Of a stretch of 64,000 nt of DNA, positions 11,535 through 23,027 are shown piece after piece (the stretch's first letter is position 1; each line of letters opens with the position of its first letter). The stretch is from the NCBI RefSeq assembly GCF_033118175.1, contig NC_083694.1, positions 36,293,608 to 36,357,607 on the forward strand. The letters run 5' to 3'. The notes under the pieces were generated by a model that was given only the letters and a program-made list of their open reading frames with translations, did no database searches and was not told the DNA's origin. The DNA comes from Dama dama. Taxonomy: Eukaryota; Chordata; Mammalia; Artiodactyla; Cervidae. The translations under genes and the position numbers were made by a program.

Positions 11535-11745
11535 GAATGATTCCTCCTAAGCCGTTAATGAGAAGAGATCAGATGGAAGGGTCACCAAACAATTCTGAGT
11601 CATTTGAGCATTTGGCTCGCTCTGCAAGAGATCATGCGATTTCACTCTCTGAGCCTCGAATGATGTGGGGGTCAGATCCCTATCCTCATGCTGAGCCTCA
11701 GCAGGCCACCACTCCCAAGGCAACAGAAGAGCCTGAGGATGTAAG
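11535..11745 (+). CDS. PRRC2C: PRRC2C exon (window residues 352-422)
   Basis: The acceptor is tcttttgtgtag and the donor is GTAAG|gtaatt. Two bases complete the Gly codon, giving HPGMIPPKPLMRRDQ. The exon continues with a Ser/His/Glu-rich segment containing SARDHAISLSEPRMMWGSDPYP. It exits two bases into an Arg codon. Phases on both sides agree with the neighbouring exons. Confidence 0.96.
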
Positions 11746-12360
11746 GTAATTATTAAAGTCATTAGCAAGCCAACAGAATATTGTTGGGAAATGAAAACTG
11801 TATAGTCTCCCTGGAGATCATTCTGACTTAGGGCTGAGCCACAGATTGGATTTTCTCCCATTTAATATGCCTTATTTCATTCTAGGATGTATTTTCCTTT
11901 TCCCGGCATTTAGTAATGATTGATTATGGCATTTTGTAACATAGTTCTTTCTGTACGCTTATTTAAATACTGAAATTTAGTGGTAACTATCAAAATGTCA
12001 AGATTCTCCTATACTTGACATATAGTCTGACTAAAGTGTTGATATAATTCTTCCACTTAATGAGAAATGTTAGACATTTAATTATCAATATCTTATGGAA
12101 GTTTTCTAAGGTCAAGTTAAGGATAAACACTAAAGTTACTTTGAAGTATCAGACAATTGGTGATCTTCAGTAATTTATAATGATAAGTAAGAGCTTTTGC
12201 CCTTTTAAGGAATATGTTTTATGATGTTTTAAAATTCTGATTCATTGGGAAAGATGGACCTACTCTAGTGTACTCTGCTTATAAGTGAAAATTACCAGTT
12301 TTGATGGATATAACTTTCACATAAGCATGGTCTAAACTTCTTTTTCTTAAGGACTGAGTT

Positions 12361-12838
12361 TCATTTCTTTTTAATTGAGGGGAATAGAAACATAACACAA
12401 TATCTACCCTCCTGTCAAAATTTTAAGTATATAGTACAATGTTAACTGTAAGCATAACATTGTATAACAGATCTCTAGAACTTTTTCATCTTACACATTC
12501 AAAATTTTTTACCCATTTAATTCCAACTCATTTCCCCCTTCCTCCTAGTCCCTGGTAATTACTTCTTTATGGACTAGTTTTATTATATAGTTTATGTAAG
12601 TGTGATCATATAGTATTTGTTCTTCTGTGACTGGTTTATTTCACTTAGTATAATCTCCTCATCTCTGATGTAGCATAGAGCAGGATTTTCTTCCTTTAAA
12701 CAACATGCTGTTATATGCACATACATGTTCTTGACCCATTCATCTGTAGCAGACATTTAGGTTGTTCGGTCTCTTGGCTCTTATGAATAATGTTGCACTG
12801 AACTTTTTGTAGAGACATAAGGTTCTTTAGGATCCGTT
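12361..12838 (-). repeat. Ancient L1 3' UTR fragment, antisense
   Basis: The segments 'gaatagaaacataacacaatatctaccctcctgtcaa', 'ccctggtaattacttctttatgg' and 'tgttcttgacccattcatctgtagcagacatttaggttg' follow the antisense L1 3' order. It ends only about 100 bp before the giant PRRC2C exon and accounts for the open frame upstream of that exon. Confidence 0.55.
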
Positions 12839-12938
12839 TTTTGTTTTTAAATTGGAGGGATTATTTTGCTGTACATGTACATGTGAAAAAGATTTTTGCT
12901 GTGATGGCCATTACTTCTTTGAATTCTCATTATCGTAG

Positions 12939-15206
12939 GCCTGAAGCTCCATTGGATCAGGAACAGATAACTGCTGCTTATCCTGTAGAACATGGTCAGT
13001 TAGAGGGTCATCCAAAACCAGACTTTGTCAGAGAATCAAGTGAGACAGACGTGCAGAAGTTTTTAAGCAGATCAGTGGAAGACATTAGACCTCGTCATAC
13101 TGACACAAATAGTCAGTCTACTTGTTTTGATGTACCTGATCAAAAGACTATAGCCACTCCTCAAGAAGAGCGAATTTCAGCTGGAGAAAGTCAGCCTGCC
13201 CGGAAAAGAAGTGTTTGCCATGGATCTAACCATACTCAAAAATCAGAGGAGCTGAGGAATGAGCCATCTGCAAGCATTCCTAAAGTAACTAGCAGAGGTA
13301 TTGATTCAAAAGAACCAGCAGAAAGGCCAGAGGAAAAACCAAAAAAAGAGGGCTTTATCCGATCTTCTGATGGACCAAAACCTGAGAAATTGTATAAATC
13401 TAAATCGGAAACTCGTTGGGGCCCAAGGCCTAGCTCCAACAGAAGAGAAGAAGGTAACGACAGGCCTGTGAGAAGATCAGGTCCTATTAAGAAACCTATA
13501 CTGAGAGATATGAAAGAAGAACGGGAGCAAAGGAAGGAGAAAGAAGGAGAAAAGGGAGAAAAAGGAGAAAAGGTCACTGAAAAAATGGTGAAACCTGAAA
13601 AGACAGAAAAGAAAGAACCTCTTCCTCCACCAACCGCACCACCTACAGCACCAGTTCAGCCACAGTCAGTTCCACCACCACCTCAACCAGAACCAGAGAA
13701 ACTTCCTTCAGTAGAAACTTCGCCTTCAACTTTGGTACAAAAGCCACCTCAAGATACCGAGAAGCCTTTGGAATCTGTAAGTAGTGTTGAGGTAGAGCCT
13801 GCAGTTAAAACTGTGAACCAACAAACTGTCACAGCACCAACAGTCAAGGAAGAAAAGCAGCCTGAGAAAGTCATCAGCAAAGACCTTGTTACAGAGAGAA
13901 CTCGACCAGATTCAAGACCAACAGCTAAAAAAGAATCCACTTTACCCCCTAGGACCTACTGGAAAGAAGCTAGAGATAGAGATTGGTTTCCAGATCAAGG
14001 ATACAGAGGTCGAGGTCGAGGTGAATATTACTCCAGAGGGCGAAGCTACAGAGGCTCTTATGGAGGACGTGGCAGGGGTGGTAGAGGGCACACTCGAGAT
14101 TATCCTCAGTATAGAGACAATAAGCCACGAACAGAGCATGTGGCCCCAGGACCCCTCAGGCAGCGAGAAGAAAGTGAAACACGAAGTGAGAGCTCTGATT
14201 TTGAAGTTGTTCCCAAAAGAAGAAGACAGCGAGGTTCAGAGACTGACACAGACAGTGAAATTCATGAAAGTGCGAATGACAAGGATAGTTTAAGCAAAAG
14301 TAAGCTTCCCAAAAGAGAGGAAAGGCCTGAAAGCAAAAAACCTATAAAGCCTCAGTCTTCTTTCAAGCCTGAAAATCATGTCCGAATAGATAGTAGACCT
14401 CTAGAGAAACCTTTTGTAAGGGATGATGATAAATCTAAACCAGGCTTCCTTCCTAAAGGAGAGCCTACAAGGCGAGGCAGAGGGGGAACGTTCAGACGTG
14501 GTGGAAGAGATCCTGGAGGTCGCCCATCACGCCCTTCTACCTTACGAAGACCTGCTTATCGGGACAATCAGTGGAACCCAAGGCAGACAGAAGCTCCTAA
14601 ACCAGACAGTGGGGAGCCACCAAGGAGACATGAGCAGTTTATCCCTATCCCAGCAGATAAACGGCCTCCAAAATTTGAGCGAAAATTTGACCCAGCTAGA
14701 GAGAGGCCCCGAAGGCAGCGTCCTACGCGACCACCAAGGCAAGATAAACCTCCCCGATTTAGACGACTAAGGGAGAGGGAGGCTGCTTCAAAAACCAGTG
14801 AGGTGGCAGTGTCCACAAATGGCATAGTTAATAATGTGGTTCAGGAACCAGTTAATACTGCTGGGGATATTTCTGGGAATAAGACACCAGACTTATCTAA
14901 CCAGAACTCTTCAGATCAGGCAAATGAAGAATGGGAAACAGCCTCTGAAAGCAGTGATTTCAATGAGAGACGGGAGAGGGATGAAAAAAAAAATGCTGAT
15001 TTGAATGCACAAGTGGTGGTAAAGACGGGAGAGAATGCTGTACCTCCAAAGAGGGAAATAGCAAAGAGAAGTTTTTCTAGTCAGCGACCTGGCATAGATC
15101 GCCAGAATCGGCGTGGTAACAATGGTCCACCCAAATCCGGAAGGAATTTCTCAGGTCCTAGGAATGAAAGGAGAAGTGGCCCACCATCAAAAAGTGGAAA
15201 GCGAGG
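12939..15206 (+). CDS. PRRC2C: PRRC2C giant exon with RGG boxes (window residues 422-1178)
   Basis: At 2,268 nt this is by far the largest exon here. The acceptor is attctcattatcgtag and the donor is GCGAGG|gtgagt. The product is disordered and highly charged: a Lys/Glu/Pro-rich part (about 13,300-13,900), then the first RGG/RG box (RGRGRGEYYSRGRSYRG, about 14,004-14,095). Next come an acidic-Ser cluster beside a basic nuclear-localisation-like run (PKRRRQRGSETDTDSE), a second RG box (about 14,463-14,550), and EWETASESSDFNERRERDEKK. The RGG boxes and the PKRRRQRGSE block are conserved among PRRC2A/B/C and fit RNA binding. The frame reads open back to 12,841, but that upstream part is intronic L1-like sequence. 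Confidence 0.97.
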
Positions 15207-15241
15207 GTGAGTATTTTATGTTACATATAATTACTTCTGCA

Positions 15242-15370
15242 TCTTTTTGGGGGGAGGTTGTGGGTCATGTGACTCAGCTTGTGGGATCTTAATTCCCCAA
15301 CCAGGAATTGAACCCAGGCCCTTGGCAGTGGAAGCACAGGGTCCTAACCACTGGATCGCGAGTGGCTGCT
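15242..15370 (-). mobile_element. CHR-type tRNA-derived SINE, antisense
   Basis: The reverse-strand pattern is 'gtgggatcttaattccccaaccaggaattgaacccaggcccttggcagtggaagcacagggtcctaaccactgga'. This is the complement of the tRNA-like promoter region (B box gaattgaaccc). It is truncated and has no clear target duplication. Confidence 0.7.
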
Positions 15371-17191
15371 TTTGCACCTTTAGAGAAACTAGAAGTATAC
15401 TTCTTGGTTGAACTGTGCAAAGGCAGCAGTCACATTCTTCTCCTGTAGGTTTTTTTTTTCTATTCTGAAAGTGTAAGAGTGCTTGAGAAAGAGGTTAGTG
15501 GATCACAGAAGTCCTTGCCTATTGTTTTGTTACATCTCCCAAAGGAGTCCTGTTAGAAATTTGTAGCTTTGGGAAAATCGACACACCCCAGAGGATAGGA
15601 CATATACAGTATCTTCCGTTTGGTAGACCATCTTACTGATGATGAGTATCCTGTCTTTCTTGATTTCTCTCTGGAAAACTGTGGTGTTCACAGGTGCTCT
15701 AGGACTTACATTAGTATGTTGTAATCATATTCAGTCACTCTGTACTGGTTTCTAGAGAGTGAATGTTGAAATTTAAGGAAGGATACATTATATTCCCCTC
15801 TCAAGTTGCAAACCTACAATAAACCATCTAGCTTACAGAAAGGCCTAGGAAGCAAAGTCCTGCCCCACCTCCAGTAACACAAATAGCATGTCATTGGTGT
15901 TTTTAAAAGAATTTTTCTCAACCGTGCTAAATTTGGTCTGTTCTTTTTAAATATTAAAATGCTGGTTATAGCAAATTACTATTTTTTAATACTAAGAAAA
16001 TTATAAAGTAGCATTATTTCTAGTTTTAAATCTAGGCTCTGGTACTTCTATTTATAAATTCTCTGCTTCCTCACCAGTAAAATGAGGAGAAAGCAGTAGA
16101 ACTTTAAAAATGTGTGACGATTCAGTGACATATTTATGAAACAATGTAACACCTGGTATATAGTAAGCAACTATCATTATGGTGTGCCCATTTTTTAAAA
16201 AAACAAATCTCCAGATTTGCAGCCTGAGGTGATAAAAAATTTATTCAGACAAAGTATTATCTTAATCTGCACTGGTTAGTTACATTTAGCATGGCAGGTT
16301 ACTATATCAGTCAGTAAAAAATACTTTTGCTTCCTGATAATTTAGAAAAAGGTTCCAGGGAACTAATACTACCAGTTGTGTTTATTGAGTACCAGTTTAA
16401 CACAGAATTTAAACCTCCCTTTAAAAGACAAAAGAATAAAAAAAAAAAAAAAGAATAGGATAATATATATAGTTACATTAACAATGTGTCACATTTAGAA
16501 GAAATGAATTCATAGTTCACATGTTTGAGATCATGCTTTATGAAAGGCTCTTGATAAGCTTTTAGCTTGAGTAATACTATAGATTGAGCTGAAAATGAAT
16601 TGATAAGCCCATTTTTCATGGTATATGTTCTTGAAGTTTTTATAAAATGAACACAAGAAAAGAATTTGTCAACAGGAAAAAACCCTGTAGAAATACTTGC
16701 GGTTTGTGAAGTGAATCGTTTCCATATTAAAACTGATTTCTAAAGTGTTTATATATATATATGTATGTACATGTATAAATCTGATTGAACTATTAAGACA
16801 AAGACTTGGAAGCAGAGAATTCTTTACACTTTTTTTTTTCCCCCATATTCCGCCCTCTTGTGGAGAAGATCCACCAGTGAATACTTTGGACTAGCTTAGA
16901 TCACAGAAATGTTCTGGTATGAACAATGTTGATTAGCTCATTTATAAACATAATGAACATGGTAAGAATAGACACAGTAAGAACCTTCTGGGAATAATTA
17001 GAATTCTAGAATTTAATTGCTGGAAAGAACTCTGAGGAGCTAGTCTTATTTCCTTTATTGGGAAGCTCCATCTTAGTAAAGTTTACCCAACAAAATCACT
17101 AAGACATTTCTATCCCACTGTTATTTATTCTTAGATTGAACTTTAGAAACTGCTACTAAGGGCATTTTTCTTTTGATCAAGTATATGGAAA
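15371..17191 (+). other. PRRC2C intron, mostly unique
   Basis: AT-rich intron. A weak MIR-like stretch (about 16,026-16,180: 'ggctctggtacttc...cctcaccagtaaaatgagg...tagtaagcaactatcat') and a small TATG-type repeat at about 16,750 are the only structure seen. No exon candidate with a coding frame is apparent. Confidence 0.5.
16026..16180 (+). repeat. MIR-like SINE remnant (tentative)
   Basis: The core-like string 'cctcaccagtaaaatgagga' and the tail 'acacctggtatatagtaagcaactatcat' match the order of a MIR element in sense. It is highly diverged. Confidence 0.45.
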
Positions 17192-17425
17192 CAGTGGGCT
17201 TACCAGGTTGTTCAGTGGTAAATAATTCACCTGCCAATGCAGGAAATGCAAGAGACACAGGTTTGACCCCTGGTTTGAGAAGATCGCCTGAAGTAGAAAA
17301 TGGCAACCCACTCCAGGATTCTTGCCTGGAAAATTCCATTGACAGATGAGCCTGGTAGGCTACAGTCTGTTGAGTCAAAAAAGAGTCGGATATGACTTGA
17401 GCAGCTAAGCCACACGCCACGCACA
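17192..17425 (+). mobile_element. Bov-tA SINE, sense
   Basis: A tRNA-derived head ('gttgttcagtggtaaataattcacctgccaatgcagg', B box ggtttgacccc) is followed by the Bov-A body ('aatggcaacccactccag'). It ends just 43 bp before the exon at 17,468, so it forms part of that exon's upstream intron. Confidence 0.85.
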
Positions 17426-17467
17426 CATGTGAAGCTAGTAATAAAATCTCAGATTATTATTTTGTAG

Positions 17468-17676
17468 GCCATTTGATGACCAGTCGGCAGGCACAGGTGG
17501 TGCTGATCCTGTCAGTGGCAGCTCTGCACACCATCAAGAAGGAGCACCTAACGGTACAGGACAAAAGAACTCCAAAGATTCTACTGGGAGAAAACGAGAC
17601 GACCCCAAACCAGGCCCTAAGAAACCCAAAGAGAAGGTGGATGCGCTCTCACAGTTTGATCTCAACAACTATGCAA
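17468..17676 (+). CDS. PRRC2C: PRRC2C exon (window residues 1178-1248)
   Basis: The acceptor is attttgtag and the donor is GCAA|gtatgt. One base completes the Gly codon of KRGPFDDQ. The product is Gly/Ser/Lys-rich, ending in KPKEKVDALSQFDLNNYA. The open frame overlapping this exon that starts at ATG 17,473 is in another phase and is not the gene. Confidence 0.96.
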
Positions 17677-18389
17677 GTATGTTTCAGGCCACCTGTGTTT
17701 GTCTGTCCATCTGTTAACATTTAAGTAGATACTATAAATAAACAAGTCATCAAAAAAAAGAAAGTTGGACTTAAGTAGAGATAGAGACTGATTACAAATC
17801 ACTGATAGAGCTTTAACTGAAATAACACCAACTTTTACCATACCTGTGAGTGCTTGATAAAATTTTTGTTAAAGATAATCCATAGTTTCACTTCTCTGAA
17901 GAAAATAAATTAACCACTCTTCCTTGCTAAACAGATGTGGGGGATGCACAGAAAACCAAACGAAGATGCTTTGTGTATATGTGTTTGAAAGGAGAGACGT
18001 GTTAACCTCTCAATGAATTATGGTTGAGAAAATTGGTATCTAAGATGTGGTAAATAGAGAGTGAATAATAGGATGGGAGGTAGTGTTGCTGTGGATAAAT
18101 ACTTTCAGAAAGCCATGGAGTGATAGGATGTCAGATGTGAAGGATAACACAGCCAGAAGGAAATATGTGATGAAGATGTTAACAAGGAATCTCTAAGAGT
18201 AGACACTCACGCAGACGAATATTGGTATTTTCCATTCATTCAGATGAGACTTAAGCTTGAAATACTGAATAAGATTGCGAGATTTACTAAGTTGAGACTA
18301 GATAGTAGTAATGGGAAACTGGTTAGGTACTGTTGTTATTGCATATGAGAGATGTAGATGAGAGTTTTCTTTCATCTAATTAATGGTTC

Positions 18390-18664
18390 GGAGAAGGCAA
18401 TGGCAACCCACTCCATTACTGTTGCGTGGAAAATCCCATGGATGAAGGAGCCTGGTGGGCTGCAGTCCATGGGGTCGCTAAGAGTCGGATGCGACCGAGC
18501 CGACTTCACTTTCACTTTTCACTTTCATGCATTGGAGAAGGAAATGGCAATCCACTCCAGTGTTCTTGCCTGGAGCATCCCAGGGATGGGGGAGCCTGGT
18601 GGGCTGCCATCTTTGGGGTTGCACATAGTCGAACATGACTGAAGTGACTTAGCAGCAGCAGCAG
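18390..18664 (+). mobile_element. Bov-A2 SINE with 10-bp target duplication
   Basis: A dimeric Bov-A2 with the 'ttcactttcacttttcactttc' linker and a terminal (AGC)n. The duplication ttaatggttc is at 18,380-18,389 and 18,665-18,674. The short open frames inside are SINE shadows. Confidence 0.88.
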
Positions 18665-18726
18665 TTAATGGTTCTTTATACATATTCAATTTGATTTGGT
18701 CCCAGTACCTTGACATTATTATTTCT

Positions 18727-18912
18727 AGACCAGCGATTTTCAAAATGGGGTCCTCAAACCATCAACATCACCTGGAAGTCTGTGTGAAAAACAAAATCTT
18801 GGGCCCTACCACAGGTCTACTGAATCAGAAACTCTTGGCATGTGAAGCAATCTGTGTTTGAACAAGTTCTCCAGGGGATTCTAATTCCAATGCATGCAAA
18901 CTTGAGAGCTAA
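18727..18912 (+). repeat. MER5A-type hAT-Charlie MITE
   Basis: The order 'ccagcgattttcaaaatggggtcctc', 'catcacctgga', 'actgaatcagaaactct', 'ctccaggggattctaat' matches MER5A. It is a non-autonomous, ancient eutherian element. The 3' terminal repeat is decayed. Confidence 0.7.
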
Positions 18913-19088
18913 TTCTGGACTACCATTTTAGGATTCACATGGAAAAGAATCTTAGCTGTATGTTTTAAGAATTTTTAGATTCTTTAGAACTGTGGTTCTT
19001 AATAGGGATGATTCTGTTCCCCAGGGGCATGTGACAGTTTCTAGAGACATTTTTGGTGTTGCAGCTGGTGGCTAGATGCTACTGACAT

Positions 19089-19310
19089 TTATATTTATAT
19101 ATATTTGTCAGCCTCAGGTCTTCACTACAGCGCGTGGGCTTCTCTCAGGTTGTGGTGCACCGTCTCTAGCGCTCGAGGTCTCAGTAGTTGGTGCTGCACA
19201 GGCTTCGTTGCTCCCTGACATGTGGGATATTAGTTCCCTGACCAGAGATTGAACCACCCCCCCTGCACTGGAAGGTGGATTCTTAACCACTGGACCTCCA
19301 CGAAAGTCAC
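19089..19310 (-). mobile_element. CHR-2-type SINE, antisense, with 10-bp target duplication
   Basis: The reverse pattern is '...ctctagcgctcgaggtctcagtagtt...gctccctgacatgtgggat...ttgaaccaccccccctgcactggaaggtggattcttaaccactgga'. The duplication ctactgacat is at 19,079-19,088 and 19,311-19,320. Confidence 0.82.
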
Positions 19311-19721
19311 CTACTGACATATTCGTGGGTGTAGGCCCAGAGATGTTTTATAGTGCACAGAACGGCTAACTCACAATGTTAATAGTGCTAAAGTTAGAAA
19401 GCTTTGATTTAAAGTGGTTAAAGTAAGTCCATAGGAAATTTGGATGCTTATCTTAGTGTGGTCCATGAGAAGAGAGACTAGCATCCATCTAGACATCACA
19501 GTTGGAAAATGACAAATGAAGATAACAAAGTCCACAGAACATGGCAGATTTGTCTTCTCAAATAGTCGTTTACTAGTTTTTCCAAACAACTTCGGGAATA
19601 CGTTTGCAAGGTATTATTAAGACAATATAAAAAGTTAAGTATTTTTTCTGAATTGATAATGAAAATTGAGCTGTTAGTTTTAACTTGTTCAAGTTTTGCA
19701 TTTCTTTTTTTATAACATTTT

Positions 19722-19950
19722 AAAAAATTATTTTTGGCTGTGCTGTGTCTTCATTGCTACAGACACCAGCTTCTCGTTGTGATTTGCTTCTCTGTGGAGC
19801 ACAGCCTCTAGGCACACGGGCTTCAGTAGTTGCGGGACACTAGTTTAGTTGCCCCACAACATGTGGAATCTTCCTGGACCAAGGGTCAAACACGTGTCCC
19901 CTGCCTTGGCAGGCAACCTCTAAGCCACTGGACCACCAGGGAGAGGTCCT
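19722..19950 (-). mobile_element. CHR-2-type SINE, antisense
   Basis: The pattern is 'ggctgtgctgtgtcttcattgct ... ctctaggcacacgggcttcagtagttgcgg ... gtgtcccctgccttggcaggcaacctctaagccactggaccaccaggga'. It lies about 400 bp from another antisense copy at 19,089, in the same intron. Confidence 0.8.
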
Positions 19951-20647
19951 TTAATTAATTTTGAGTCATCTTTAGATTCTTTAAAATAATCTAAGTTTCC
20001 TAAAATTAGTTCCAAATGTTACATAGCACCAGACAAAAAACCAGGGTGTTGATCACAAAGTATTGTTCTCTTGTCCATAAATGCTTCACGTAGTTGAGTG
20101 AACTATTCAAAAGGTTTCTAAAGGAGCTCTTTGGCAAGAAAATGAAAATAGTGATGGTATGACTATGAAGACAAGCTTTACACACACTTTCTAGTTTAAG
20201 TGAAAAACCAAGACATTTAGAATTATGAAGAGATCTCTTAGAGTGCATAACACCCTTTGAAATGTTGAACTAAAACCTTGCTTTGAGATAAGCATATGCT
20301 CTGTTTTACACAGTTAATGACTGAAAAGATTTAAAACACAAGTAGAAGTGCCATAGGTAAATCAGAGTCAATATTTTTCCCTTTAAATCAAGTTTTTATT
20401 AACCAGACTAACAGTAGTAGGTTTGTAAAGAGTGAAAGCCAATCTTAGTATTTTTTTTTTCCCTATCAGTATGTTTATGAATGTGAATTTTTAGCTATTT
20501 AAAAAGAACTGTTTGCAGGTAGCTTCCCTTTGATCTACTCTGAGTCATATTCTCTTGCCAACCCCTGCAACTTATCACCGTTCTGAATGGTGTGTATATC
20601 AGTGCCAAGCAATTTTTAATTATGTATTCTCCAATCACAACATAGTA

Positions 20648-20913
20648 TAGGACTTTCCTAGTGGTACAGTGGATAGGAATCTGCCTGCCAATGCAGAGAA
20701 CATGAGTTTGATCCCTGGTCTGGAAAAATCCGACATGCCCTGGAGCAACTAAGCCCATGCACCACAACTACTGAAGCCCTCATAGGGCCTGTACTCTCCA
20801 CAGCTAGAGAAAGCCCACACACAGCAACAAAAGACCTAGTGCAACCAAAAAATTACAGTAAATTAATTAATTATATTAAAAAAGACTCCACCTGCTAAAA
20901 AAAAAAAAAAAAA
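20648..20913 (+). mobile_element. CHR-2-type SINE, sense, with A-tail
   Basis: The tRNA head ('ggactttcctagtggtacagtgga', B box gtttgatccc) is followed by 'ggagcaactaagcccatgcaccacaactactgaagccc'. It ends in A18 at about 20,897-20,913. Confidence 0.82.
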
Positions 20914-21553
20914 ACCATATATTTATGTTGTTTGCAAAATTAATTTATTTGAATTGCCTCACCCTTTTCTTATATTCATTGTGTAAGCTTTATACCTGCA
21001 ACCCCAAATCACATCACCTGGACTGTTTTTATTTTTCTTTTATGTGTTAATGGGTCTAAATTTCTTATACTCACTAGAATGTATAGGATAATTTAACAAG
21101 GTAGAATAATTGTTAGATAATGCATTGAAAGTATATCTTGAATTATTCTTCTGCTGAGTTATTATGATATATGTATGTCTATATCACTTTACATTCCCAT
21201 GGAACTTTAACATATATTTCATGTTTTTAACTGCTCCACACTGTAGACAATAGTCTATGTAAACTAAAGGCATTAAGACTCACAAAGCAGCTTAGCTTGT
21301 CAGCAGCATGTTGTTAGCAAATGAGCTCTCAGAGCTTATTGCATCCTTTGAAAAGGGGAAACAATAGTAATACCCACCTTTTAGAATGATTAGATGCAAA
21401 TAAGATAAAAGTGCTAACATAGATCTTTACAGCACTATACACATCTTGAGACTGGGAGAGAGAAAGTGTTTTGACTATAAGATAAAAGATTTTTTTGATT
21501 TTTCTTTTTTTAAAAAAAAGGCATTACCACTTCACTGCTTAAGAAAAAAAAAC

Positions 21554-21640
21554 ATATCATTCACAGCAGGTAGTTTTAGGACTTGACCTCATAAACAGGG
21601 TTAAAAATAAAGTCCCAAAACTACCTGTTGTGAATGATAT
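21554..21640. repeat. Inverted repeat: 31-bp arms, 25-nt loop
   Basis: The arms at 21,554-21,584 and 21,610-21,640 are complementary except at two positions. In a + strand RNA one of these is a G-U wobble and the other an A-C mismatch. The predicted hairpin is 87 nt, in the size range of a pre-miRNA or a tiny palindromic MITE. It sits about 200 bp upstream of the exon at 21,845. I do not recognise it as a named element or miRNA. Confidence 0.75.
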
Positions 21641-21844
21641 ACATCTTTTTTTCATATATCTATGAAATCTTCAAATTTTAGTAATGGCTATTTTATGGTG
21701 TGGAAAATGGGTTATTTTATGAATTATAAGTATTAGATTTTTGCCTTTTTTCTTTTATTTTTAATCACTATTGGATTAAACATTTCTGTTTTATCTTTTC
21801 AGTTGAAAAAAAATTTCACTTTAAATCTTATTCTATTCCTGTAG

Positions 21845-21999
21845 GTGTTGTTATTATTGATGACCATCCTGAAGTAACAGTGGTTGAAGACCCCCAGTCA
21901 AATTTGAATGATGATGGTTTTACTGAAGTGGTATCCAAAAAACAGCAGAAGCGTTTACAGGATGAAGAACGCCGAAAGAAGGAAGAACAAATCATACAG
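21845..21999 (+). CDS. PRRC2C: PRRC2C exon, second charged helix (window residues 1248-1299)
   Basis: The acceptor is tattcctgtag. The donor, CAG|gtttag, is weak at +3/+4. Two bases complete the Ser codon of NNYAS, followed by VVIIDDHPEVTVVEDPQSN. The exon then carries the family signature DGFTEVVSKKQQKRLQDEER and a Lys/Glu coiled-coil tail. This stretch is one of the most conserved parts of PRRC2 proteins. It is shorter than the usual ORF-size cutoff and sits in a 4-6 kb intronic desert. Confidence 0.97.
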
Positions 22000-23027
22000 G
22001 TTTAGTGTTTCAATTTGTTGCTGGTTATTTAGTTTATTGCCCAAAATATACTAGGAAATGGTTGAGGTTTCTTCCCACCTATAAGGTCAGGGCTGTATTA
22101 ATTATTCAAGTGCTGAGAATGATCTGATTTTTCACAACTTTAAACTGTTTTTAACCGCAGTGAGATCAATTTTAAATAAAATGTAATTACTGTATCTCAC
22201 TATTTGCCTTAGAGAAGATCGTCTTTATTTCAGAGCAACTTATTTGCCCCATCTTATTTCATTGCAGTGTTAAAGTTTTTAAATCATCTTGGAAATCTAA
22301 TGAACACAACTGCCATGATCCTATATCAGTTTCTCTTATAGTCTAAATTAGTTTATTTAAATGCATAGTATGAATCAACAGTAAGTTAAATTTTTCTTTT
22401 TATCAACCCAAACACCCATTTTGCTAAATGCTGAACCAGTATAAACATAAATAGAGCACATGGGTCACAGTGATAAAGAGTCCTGATAGATTAGAAGGCT
22501 TTAAAACAGGAAGCCCTGTAAAAATCCTATGTGTGCGATAATACTGAGTTTAATTGAGCATAGTCCTTGAACTAGGTATCTTCAGAAGTCATTTATTGTT
22601 ACTGTGTTTTAAGAAGGTAAATTGGTGTGTGCATTCTATATAGCATAACACCCACCAACACTCCCAGAATTAATGTTTCTATGGCAAACAACAGTTGAGT
22701 GGAACCAATAATTTTTTGTCAGGTAGAATCAGATTTTGCTGCTAAATGAAATTAGTGCGAATTTACTTAATTTCTTTAATTTCAGAATTGGGGAAAAGAG
22801 CTTGTGTACCTGTGTATCAAGAATATATGTTTTTTCCTCTATAGCATATTGGCTTCTCATAATTTAAAATCTCATTAGCAACCTTGATGTTTTTATTCTA
22901 CTGAGAAGGTATTTTGTAAAGTAAAGGAACTAAATTAGCAGTAGGTAACTTTGTTGGAAGATCTGTTCATGAACTATTACATTTCAACTATGTTATTGAC
23001 ACAAACGATTCCTGCAAATTTTTTAAG
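22000..23027 (+). other. PRRC2C intron, nothing recognised
   Basis: Unique AT-rich intron with a weak donor (gtttag) at its start and an AAG acceptor at its end. No transposon or RNA gene is recognised. The small open frame from 22,951 runs into the next exon out of phase. Confidence 0.55.

Noticed and set aside
12841..12938. The 33 codons upstream of the giant PRRC2C exon in the same frame
   Set aside because: The stretch follows an antisense L1 fragment, and a good acceptor at 12,938 fits the split Arg codon from the previous exon. It is intron.
13886..14770. Additional + strand frames (135 and 115 codons) inside the giant exon
   Set aside because: They are out-of-phase shadows in an Arg/Glu-rich region. 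The PRRC2C frame covers the whole stretch without interruption.
16750..16775. A short TATA/TATG run considered as a promoter
   Set aside because: It is a microsatellite inside a PRRC2C intron with no start or first-exon signals nearby.
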